From CAZKMM01 sp964553915 (GTDB lineage: Bacteria > RBG-13-61-14 > DRUE01), in contig CAZKMM010000030.1 of the NCBI GenBank assembly GCA_964553915.1, positions 1 through 20,978 of the forward strand: 20,978 bases of DNA. Direction: 5' to 3'. The notes under the pieces are model-generated. The model was not told the DNA's origin. It ran no database searches and saw nothing but the letters and a program-made list of their open reading frames with translations. The translations under genes and the position numbers were made by a program. Positions 6,534 through 13,547 of the stretch are shown here, piece by piece. How positions within the stretch are numbered: the first letter of the stretch is position 1; each line of letters opens with the position of its first letter.

Positions 6534-7511
6534 TTACACCTGAAAGCACCTTACCCAGTGTCCGGGAGATAATTCTTTCAGTTCTGGCTGTTCCTTTCTG
6601 CATTGCTCCACCGCCCGGGGGCATCTCTCCTGAAACGGGCATCCCGGCGGAAGCTCAAGAGGGGAAGGCACCAGCCCGGGAATAGTGTAAAGCTTTTGCT
6701 TTTTTCCTGCCCGGTCTTCCAGTTTTTTCCCCGGCATTGCGGACATCAGCCCCTGAGTATAAGGATGAAGTGGGTGGGAAAAAAGTTCTTCTACCTCTGC
6801 CAGCTCCATTGCCAGACCGGTATACATTACCAGAACTCTCTCCGCGGTTTGAGCAATCACTCCTAAATCGTGAGTGATAAGAATCAGGCTCATTCCCATT
6901 CTTTCTACCAGCTCGTTAATCAGCTCCAGAATCTGAGCTTGAATTGTGACATCAAGGGCAGTGGTGGGCTCATCCGCAATCAAAATCTGGGGATTTAATG
7001 CCAGAGCCATTGCAATCATTACCCGCTGGCACATCCCTCCAGAAAGCTGATGCGGATATTCCCGGGCTCTCCGCTGAGGGTCAGGAATTCGCACCAGCCG
7101 GAGCATCTCCACCGCTTTTTCAAATGCCTCCTTCCGACTCAATCCGAGATGGACCCGAAACACCTCTGCAATCTGACCGCCCACAGTAAAAACCGGATTC
7201 AGGCTCGCTACTGGCTCCTGAAAAATCATAGAAATTTTTTTGCCCCGAATTTGGCGCATTTCCTTTAAAGGAAGGGCAAGGAGATTTTTCCCCTCAAACC
7301 AGATTTCTCCGGAAAGAATCTGTCCGGGAGGAATGGGGATAAGCCTGAGGATAGTCAGGGCAGAGACGCTTTTTCCGCACCCGCTCTCGCCAATAATTCC
7401 AAATTTTTCCTTTTTGCCTACTTCAAAACTTAATCGGTCAACCGCTTTTAAAAATCCCTGGTCAGTATCAAAACCAACCTGAAGGTTCTGAACTTTTAAC
7501 AGTGGCTCCAT
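6534..7511 (-). CDS. oppD: Oligopeptide ABC importer ATPase, OppD/DppD type
   Basis: A 325-residue cytoplasmic ATPase partner of OppF. Walker A GESGCGKS (41-48), Q-loop MIFQEP (95-100), Walker B ILIADEP (176-182) and the H-loop THD (213-215) are present, and the D-loop ALDVTIQAQ is normal. The signature reads LSGGMCQRV (156-164), where most relatives have Arg in place of Cys161; one base change (CGC to TGC) would explain it and activity is probably kept. The C-terminal oligopeptide extension carries four cysteines (C291, C297, C304, C322). It lies two bases after the Glu/Pro-rich gene and one base before the antitoxin-like gene. Confidence 0.92.
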   Translation of the reverse strand: MEPLLKVQNLQVGFDTDQGFLKAVDRLSFEVGKKEKFGIIGESGCGKSVSALTILRLIPIPPGQILSGEIWFEGKNLLALPLKEMRQIRGKKISMIFQEPVASLNPVFTVGGQIAEVFRVHLGLSRKEAFEKAVEMLRLVRIPDPQRRAREYPHQLSGGMCQRVMIAMALALNPQILIADEPTTALDVTIQAQILELINELVERMGMSLILITHDLGVIAQTAERVLVMYTGLAMELAEVEELFSHPLHPYTQGLMSAMPGKKLEDRAGKKQKLYTIPGLVPSPLELPPGCPFQERCPRAVEQCRKEQPELKELSPGHWVRCFQV

Positions 7512-7513
7512 TT

Positions 7514-8053
7514 TTAAAGGTCAGGAAGCAGTCCCATTTCTTTAAGCTTTTGTTCCAGTCTTTCCAGCCGTGCCACTGCCTGATAAAGCAGGTCTATAAT
7601 TAAATTGACATTCTGGAACAGTTTTTTCAGCTCCTCGGTGCTCATAAAGTCCTCTCCCATTTTTTCCAGCTGAGCCAGTGCTTTTCTGGTCTGGTCCAGC
7701 TTTTCTTCTTCCCGGCTGGCAACCAGAGATTGAAGCTCTCCTGCTTTGATATCTATGTCTTCCAGTTCCAGTCCGAGATTTTCTTCAACTGCGTGCGCTT
7801 TTTCTTCTTCAGGAGCCTTCTGAGGAGCTGGTTCCTGGACCGGAGTTTCCCGGGTCGGTTTCTGCTCAGCCTCTCCTGGCTCCTGCCCTTGGGGAGCAGG
7901 TTCTTTTAAAGGAGCTTTCTCCTGAGGTTTTTCTTCCCTGATTTTCTCTCCAAACAGGTCTTCCCGGAAAATGTCCACGGTGGTTTCTTCTAAATCAATA
8001 CTGAGGGCTTTTTTGATTAAATCCTGTTCGTTTTTTCCAGATTCCTTGGGCAT
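7514..8053 (-). CDS. Glu/Pro-rich coiled-coil protein of unknown function inside the opp operon
   Basis: A 179-residue, strongly acidic protein without signal peptide or membrane segment. Residues 38-90 are low complexity, rich in Glu, Pro, Lys and Gln, with repeated EPAPQ words (51-55 and 74-78). Residues 112-135 and 144-173 are predicted helical, the last with a heptad pattern (LIIDLLYQAVARLERLEQKL), suggesting oligomerisation. It lies 12 bases after oppC and two before oppD, with a purine-rich AAAGGGG/AAAAAGG stretch before the ATG, so it is a true member of the operon. I recognise no family. Given its position and cytoplasmic character it could bind or scaffold the ATPases; this is inference only. 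Confidence 0.65.
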   Translation of the reverse strand: MPKESGKNEQDLIKKALSIDLEETTVDIFREDLFGEKIREEKPQEKAPLKEPAPQGQEPGEAEQKPTRETPVQEPAPQKAPEEEKAHAVEENLGLELEDIDIKAGELQSLVASREEEKLDQTRKALAQLEKMGEDFMSTEELKKLFQNVNLIIDLLYQAVARLERLEQKLKEMGLLPDL

Positions 8054-8065
8054 CCTTTTTCCCCT

Positions 8066-9064
8066 TTATGATTCTTTAAGCCGGGGGTCAATAGCGTCCC
8101 GAAATCCTTCCCCGACCAGATTATAAGCAGTTACGGTGATGAAGATTGCCATTCCGGGAAAAATTGCCAGCCACCAGGCAAAATCAATATAAGCCCGGCT
8201 CTGACTTAAAATTTCTCCCCAGCTCGGGGTTGGTGGTGGCACTCCAAAACCAAGAAAACTCAGGGCACTTTCGGTTAAAATTGCTCCTGCCACTCCAAAA
8301 GTAGCCACCACCAGCACCGGCGCCAGGGCATTGGGGAGAATATGACGAAAAATAATCCTTAAATCACCAGCTCCAATAGCTTTAACCGCTTCTACATATT
8401 CAATTTCCCGGATTTTTAAAAATTCTCCCCGAACCAGCCTTGCCACTCCGGTCCAGCCAGTAAATCCAATCGCAGCCATAATATTATATATGCTGGGAGG
8501 AAGAAAGGCAATAATAGTGATAATCAGAAAAAAAGTGGGAAAGCAGATTACTACCTCAATCAGCCGGCTGATTACCTGGTCGATCCATCCACCGTAATAT
8601 CCTGCCAGGGAGCCAAAAATTATTCCGATTATTACATAAATTCCCACCGCAACAAATCCCACTGAAAGGCTGATTCGGCTCCCCCAGATCATCCGTGCCA
8701 GGACATCTCTGCCCCGGTCATCTGTGCCCAGCCAGTGCTTTCTGCTCGGAGGCTCCAGCACCTCAAAAAGATTTATCTCAGTCGGAGAATAAGGCACTGG
8801 AGGGAAAAGGACAAAATCATCTTTCCCCGGGTTCTCCGCCAGTTTTTTAAAATCTGTATTGGCAAATTTTTTGTAATGGAACAGAGCAGGGAAATAATAT
8901 CTGGACTGGTAGCGGAGAATCAGGGGCTTGTTGTTGGCAAGCAGAGGGGCAAAGATGGCAACCAAGAAAAGAATAAGAATTACCACCAGCCCTGCCATTG
9001 CCAGGCGGTCTTTTTTAAACTGCCTCCAGACCAGCTTCCAGTATGATGCGGATTTTTGCTTCAT
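8066..9064 (-). CDS. oppC: Oligopeptide ABC importer permease, OppC type (YejE-like loop)
   Basis: A 332-residue inner-membrane permease. The OppC-type N-terminal helix follows a YWKLVWRQFKKDRLAM start; a roughly 60-residue extracytoplasmic stretch (about 45-110, beginning NNKPLILRYQSRYYFPAL) precedes HWLGTDDRGRDVLARM. The core has five further membrane helices and the EAA coupling loop EYVEAVKAIGAGDLRIIFRHILPNA. The long loop with a 'KPL...YFP' pattern is like that of YejE of the Yej peptide transporter. The gene overlaps oppB by four bases (ATGA at 9061-9064). Confidence 0.92.
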   Translation of the reverse strand: MKQKSASYWKLVWRQFKKDRLAMAGLVVILILFLVAIFAPLLANNKPLILRYQSRYYFPALFHYKKFANTDFKKLAENPGKDDFVLFPPVPYSPTEINLFEVLEPPSRKHWLGTDDRGRDVLARMIWGSRISLSVGFVAVGIYVIIGIIFGSLAGYYGGWIDQVISRLIEVVICFPTFFLIITIIAFLPPSIYNIMAAIGFTGWTGVARLVRGEFLKIREIEYVEAVKAIGAGDLRIIFRHILPNALAPVLVVATFGVAGAILTESALSFLGFGVPPPTPSWGEILSQSRAYIDFAWWLAIFPGMAIFITVTAYNLVGEGFRDAIDPRLKES

Positions 9065-10065
9065 TTTTTTGCTTCAAAACTGATTCTCGGGTCAATCAGG
9101 GTGTAAACAATATCTGCCACCAGAATTCCCAGCAGGGTAAGAAAGGCACTGATAGTAGCAATTCCCATAATCACCGGATAGTCCCGGGCTAAAATGGCAT
9201 CAAACCCGAGCTTTCCCATTCCGGGAATGGAGAAGATGCTTTCAATAATTACTGACCCGCCGAGCATCGCTGGAAACAGAGCAGCAGAAAGAGTGATTAT
9301 GGGAATCAGAGAATTCCTCAGTGCATGCTTAAACACCACCAGCTTTTCTGAAAGCCCTTTTGCCCGGGCGGTGCGGATATAATCCTGACGAATCACCTCC
9401 AGCATAGCAGCTCTCTGCTGGCGGGAGATATAAGCCAGCCCCCCGTAGGTCAGGCAGGCAACCGGGAGAACCAGATGCCAGATTCGGTCAATCAGCCATC
9501 CCCAGAAGGGCAGAGCCTGGGCACCCTCAGAATTAAGCCCATAAACTGGAAACCAGCTTAAAAATTTTCCTCCCCCGAAAAAGAGAATCAGCATCATTGC
9601 CACCCAGAAATTGGGCAGGGAATAAAGGATAAAGAGAATCAGGGTGATGATTCGGTCAGAAAGACTTTTTTGCTTTACCGCACTGAAAACCCCGAGCGGA
9701 ACCGAAATTAAATAAACCAGAAAAATAGAAATGAAGCTGAGCTGGAGCGAAACCGGGAGCCTTTCCAGAATAATTTTAATCACCGGGCGGTGGTCTTTAT
9801 AAGATTCTCCAAAATTAAGGGTGGCTACCTGCTTGAGCCAGATCCAGTATCGGATATGAATCGGCTTGTCCAGTCCATATAATTTTTTGGTCTGCTCAAT
9901 GATTTCTCTGGTATATTGTTCGCTTAAGGCTCCAGCCTGGTCTGCCCGGATTTTCAACTCTGCCGGGGAGCCGGGAGCAAGCTGGATAATAACAAAGGTG
10001 ACCAAGGTAATTCCCAGCAAGGTGGGAATCATTAAAAGCAATCTGCGGACCAGATATGCTCTCAT
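9061..10065 (-). CDS. oppB: Oligopeptide ABC importer permease, OppB type
   Basis: A 334-residue inner-membrane permease, starting with the classic OppB/DppB N-terminus (MRAYLVRRLLLMIPTLLGI, then APGSP). About six membrane helices are visible, and the coupling-helix EAA motif is QDYIRTARAKGLSEKLVVFKHA, followed by LRNSLIPIITL; SIFSIPGMGKLG and the terminal DPR are typical. It overlaps oppA upstream and oppC downstream by four bases each. With OppC it forms the membrane channel of the importer. Confidence 0.93.
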   Translation of the reverse strand: MRAYLVRRLLLMIPTLLGITLVTFVIIQLAPGSPAELKIRADQAGALSEQYTREIIEQTKKLYGLDKPIHIRYWIWLKQVATLNFGESYKDHRPVIKIILERLPVSLQLSFISIFLVYLISVPLGVFSAVKQKSLSDRIITLILFILYSLPNFWVAMMLILFFGGGKFLSWFPVYGLNSEGAQALPFWGWLIDRIWHLVLPVACLTYGGLAYISRQQRAAMLEVIRQDYIRTARAKGLSEKLVVFKHALRNSLIPIITLSAALFPAMLGGSVIIESIFSIPGMGKLGFDAILARDYPVIMGIATISAFLTLLGILVADIVYTLIDPRISFEAKK

Positions 10066-11777
10066 TTCCCTTTCTTATGAACCGGATATTTCTGAAGAGG
10101 CTCAGGCACAAACCATTCAGTATATTTAAAAATCGGGCGAATCGGATAGGGAATAACATTTCGGATTCTTTTATCCACGGCTACCAGGGCTTTGGAATTG
10201 AACAGGAAGGTATAAGGCTGGTCCTGATGGATGATTTTATGGATTTGATGAAGGAGCTGGATTCTTTTTTCTTTGTCAAATTCTTCTCTTGCCTGTTCAA
10301 TCAGCCGGTCAACCTCGGAATTTTTATAGCCAACGTGATTGGAGCTTCCTTTAACATCTGCCAGGGAAGAATGCCAGAGCTGATAAGGGTCTGGATTGGC
10401 ATCCAGAGCCCAGCCGAGCATACAGGCATCAAACTTCCACTCCTGAATATGCTGGAGGAATACTGACCATTCCAGCCGGCGGATTTCCATTTCAATCCCG
10501 GCTTTTTTTAAATCTTCTTTATAGATAGTGGCAATTTTTTCTGCATTATCACTTCCCGCACTGATTAAAAGCTCAAAGCGAAAGGGCTTGTTGTTTTTAT
10601 CCAAAATTCCATCCTGGTCCCGGTCTATCCAGCCTGCCTGTTTGAGAAGCTCTTTTGCCTGCTCGGGGTCATAAGGAATTGGTTTGATGGATGGGTCATA
10701 ATAAGGGGTATTGATGTAAAAAGGTCCGCTTACCACCCTGCCCAGGCAATAATAGATGTTTTTTAAAATAGACTGCCGGTTTAAAAGCATAGTCATTGCC
10801 CAGCGCACTTTCCGCTCATTAAATGGTTCCCGGCGAAGGTTCCAGCCAATATAAGAATAACTGGGATAGTCATAATAAATTTTATTTGCCCGGCGGAGAA
10901 AATTTTTGGTGTTGGTTTGCTTGAGCCATTGAATCGGGGTGAGTCCAATGATATCCAGCTCTCCCTGTTTGAAGACCTGAAGGGCAACCGTGTTGTCTGT
11001 GACGATTTTAAAGATGATTTTGTCAAAATATGCTGGTTTTCCCCAGTAATCTGGGTTTTTTACCAGCTCAATTCTTTTTCCGGTTTCCCATTTCAGGAAT
11101 TTATAAGGACCGGTGCCAATCGGATGCCGGGCAAAAGGATGCTTATTAAAATCCGTGCCATCATCCAGGATATGTTTGGGAACGATAGGCATTCCCCCGA
11201 GCATTTCCAGGGCTTTAAAATAGGGTTTTTTCCAGCGAAAGCGGACCGTGTAATCATCCAGCTTTTTTGCCTCTATGCAGTCAATGTAATAAAGCCGGAG
11301 ATGAGCAGAATCTACCCTGGGGTCAATAATTTTCTGGAAAGAATAAATTACATCATCTGCACTGAAGGGCTTGCCATCGTGCCAGCGGACATCTTTCCTC
11401 AGATGAAAAGTAAAGGTGAGTTTATCCTCGCTTACTTCCCAGCTCTGGGCAAGAAGCGGAATCAGCTCCTGAGTTTTTAGGTCCATATCCAGCAGGGTTT
11501 CCATAATCAAGCCGTCCACTGCTCCGGCATAAACATCAGTGGCAGTGATGGGATTAAGGGTGCCGGGCTCTGCAGGCAGTCTCCGAATCAGCCAGTCTCC
11601 AGAAGCAGGCTTTTCCCCGGGACCAGGAAGCACCTTTTCCATTGCCCCGGGGAATTCCAGTTTTTCCGGGCAATAATTATTTTCTGGTTTTTTCGGCTGG
11701 GAAGAAGACTGCTTTTCAGGAGAAGTGCAGGCAAAAGTCAAAAGCAGGCTTAAAAAAAGCCAGAAAGCTCTTTTCAT
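10062..11777 (-). CDS. oppA: Peptide-binding lipoprotein of the importer (SBP family 5)
   Basis: A 571-residue extracytoplasmic solute-binding protein. A short signal sequence ends in the lipobox LTFAC (C17), so it is lipid-anchored. Family-5 features include LPAEPGTLNPITATD, LAQSWEVSEDKLTFTFHLRKDV followed by RWHDGKPFSADDVIYSF, GTGPYKFLKWETG and LVKNPDYWG. It delivers oligopeptides or a similar ligand to OppBC. Its length and the YejE-like loop in OppC leave a Yej-like specificity open. The start overlaps the stop of the TPR lipoprotein gene (ATGA, 11774-11777). Confidence 0.92.
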   Translation of the reverse strand: MKRAFWLFLSLLLTFACTSPEKQSSSQPKKPENNYCPEKLEFPGAMEKVLPGPGEKPASGDWLIRRLPAEPGTLNPITATDVYAGAVDGLIMETLLDMDLKTQELIPLLAQSWEVSEDKLTFTFHLRKDVRWHDGKPFSADDVIYSFQKIIDPRVDSAHLRLYYIDCIEAKKLDDYTVRFRWKKPYFKALEMLGGMPIVPKHILDDGTDFNKHPFARHPIGTGPYKFLKWETGKRIELVKNPDYWGKPAYFDKIIFKIVTDNTVALQVFKQGELDIIGLTPIQWLKQTNTKNFLRRANKIYYDYPSYSYIGWNLRREPFNERKVRWAMTMLLNRQSILKNIYYCLGRVVSGPFYINTPYYDPSIKPIPYDPEQAKELLKQAGWIDRDQDGILDKNNKPFRFELLISAGSDNAEKIATIYKEDLKKAGIEMEIRRLEWSVFLQHIQEWKFDACMLGWALDANPDPYQLWHSSLADVKGSSNHVGYKNSEVDRLIEQAREEFDKEKRIQLLHQIHKIIHQDQPYTFLFNSKALVAVDKRIRNVIPYPIRPIFKYTEWFVPEPLQKYPVHKKGK

Positions 11778-13498
11778 TTCTCCAGCTCCTTGAGGAGGTT
11801 TTCAATTTCCTTTTTTAACTGGGTTCTTGGGTTTAGCTCTAAAGCCTTTTTCAGCCAGAATCTGGCTTTTTCTTTGTTTCCCAGCTTGAGCCAGACCTGA
11901 CCGATATGTTTGACAATTTCCGGGTCCTCTGGAAATTTCTGATTGGCTTTTTCTAGGAGCTGGAGGGCTTTTTGATATTGCCCTTTTTGATAATAAACCC
12001 ATCCCAGGCTGTCAATGATGGCACCATTCTCCGGAGCTTTTTCCAGAGCCTTTCTAAGATATTCTTCCGCTTGCTTTAAATTTCTTCCCTGCTCTGCCCA
12101 GCTATAACCGATAAAGTTTAAAATAAACGGGTCCTCTGGTTTTAATTTTAGGGCGGTCTGAGCCAATTCTATTCCTTTTTGATAATCTCCCATCAGAGAG
12201 TAAACCATTGCCAGGGAATAAAATAAATCCGCATCTTCCGGGATATGTGTCATAGCTTTTTCTAAAGTATCTTTTGCCTGTTGATAAAGCTCTTCTTTCT
12301 GGTAAAGCTCGGCGAGATTAAGCCAGAAGATTTTTTTGCCCGGATGCTCCTCCACCAGCTTGTTAGCCAGCTCAAAAGCCTGCTCCTTTTTCCCCTGCTG
12401 ATAAATGGTCCAGACCAGTTGAGCCTGTGCCTGAGGATATAGCTGGGAGGATTTGGAGATTTGCGAAAAGTATTTTTCTGCCTGAGAATAATTCTCTTCC
12501 TGATAAAAAATCCAGCCCAGCCGGAAAAGAGCTTCCGAATGAGAAGGAGAAAGCTCTAAAACGCTCAGATACTCTCTTTTAGCCTGCTCTAATTGATTCT
12601 GGGAAAGTTTCAACCAGCCGGAAATTTCCCAGAAATCTACCTGTTCCGGGAATAATTTTTTTGCCAGCTCCAGTTTATTTTCTGCGGTTTCAAATTTCCT
12701 CAGATGTAAAAGAAGCTTAATTTCTTCCAGCCGGGGATAAGGCTGATTGGGAAAAATTTTAATTATCTGCTGATAGACCGAGAGGGCTGAAGAAAAATCT
12801 TTTAAGGAAGCTAAAATTTCTGCATAATCCAGCCAGGATTCATAATCACCGGGAGTCTGGTCAAGCAGTTGCTCATAAGCCTGCTTTGCCTCGCTTAATC
12901 TTCCCATCTCCAATAGCATCTGGGCATATTCCCGCAGGACCTGAGACTTTTGAGGATATTTAGCCAGATATTCCCTGAGCCGAACCAGGGCAAGCTCTTT
13001 CAGACCTCTAAGTTGATAAGAGCGGGCTAAATAAATAATTGCTTTTTCATCTTCCGGGTCAAGTTTTAAAATCTGCCGGGCAGATTTCTCTGCTTTTGAA
13101 AGCTGGTTTTGGTAAAGATAAACCGCGGTTAAAAATTGATAGGGTTCTTTCCATTCCGGCTCAAGCTCTATGGCTTTTTCTGCTTCCTGCTCGCAGAGAT
13201 GATAGTTTCCCTGCCGGGCATATACCTGAGCCAGTTTAAAGTGGAGATAAGCTGAGTCTGGCTGGTGTTTTAGTGAGGTTTTTAAATCCTTTTCTGCTTC
13301 CAGGAGTTTTCCCTGGCTGATTTCCAGAAGAGCCCTGCTGAAATGGTATCGGACCAGCGCGGATTCAGAAAGAGATGGTTCATTTTCTCTGGGCGGAGCC
13401 GGAGAAAAAACCTTGACCAGTTCACAGCCCCAGAGCACAGAAAATCCCGCGAGAATGGAGATAACCACTGCCCAGAAATTTTTCCAGCTAGAAAGCAT
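11774..13498 (-). CDS. TPR-repeat lipoprotein coupled to oppA
   Basis: A 574-residue protein with an N-terminal hydrophobic segment and lipobox VLWGC (C25), so it is probably anchored to the outer leaflet of the inner membrane or to the outer membrane. From about residue 46 to the end it is almost entirely TPR repeats, roughly fifteen, of the A-x(3)-Y-x(2)-G-x(2)-A type. One segment, ILNFIGYSWAEQG ... AIIDSLGWVYYQKGQYQKAL, is the conserved block of a widespread bacterial TPR lipoprotein family. It offers a protein-binding scaffold; partners are unknown. Its stop overlaps the oppA start, suggesting matched expression with the peptide importer. No good ribosome site precedes the ATG at 13498. 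Confidence 0.85.
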   Translation of the reverse strand: MLSSWKNFWAVVISILAGFSVLWGCELVKVFSPAPPRENEPSLSESALVRYHFSRALLEISQGKLLEAEKDLKTSLKHQPDSAYLHFKLAQVYARQGNYHLCEQEAEKAIELEPEWKEPYQFLTAVYLYQNQLSKAEKSARQILKLDPEDEKAIIYLARSYQLRGLKELALVRLREYLAKYPQKSQVLREYAQMLLEMGRLSEAKQAYEQLLDQTPGDYESWLDYAEILASLKDFSSALSVYQQIIKIFPNQPYPRLEEIKLLLHLRKFETAENKLELAKKLFPEQVDFWEISGWLKLSQNQLEQAKREYLSVLELSPSHSEALFRLGWIFYQEENYSQAEKYFSQISKSSQLYPQAQAQLVWTIYQQGKKEQAFELANKLVEEHPGKKIFWLNLAELYQKEELYQQAKDTLEKAMTHIPEDADLFYSLAMVYSLMGDYQKGIELAQTALKLKPEDPFILNFIGYSWAEQGRNLKQAEEYLRKALEKAPENGAIIDSLGWVYYQKGQYQKALQLLEKANQKFPEDPEIVKHIGQVWLKLGNKEKARFWLKKALELNPRTQLKKEIENLLKELEK

Positions 13499-13547
13499 TT
13501 AACAAATAAATTAGCACAATCATTCTATCCAGACAATGAGTTGAGAT
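13499..13547 (-). promoter_or_regulatory. Largest gap in the long operon; weak candidate promoter
   Basis: These 49 bases between the ATPase gene and the TPR lipoprotein gene are the only spacer above 20 bases within the - strand array from 722 to 18482. A TAGAAT (reading leftward, 13522-13527) could be a -10, but no good -35 is found at the right distance and no hairpin terminator is seen. It may separate two transcripts or simply be a short spacer. Confidence 0.2.

Noticed and set aside
10917..11480. 187-codon open frame on the + strand
   Set aside because: Antisense to oppA, whose protein family is unmistakable; no recognisable features.
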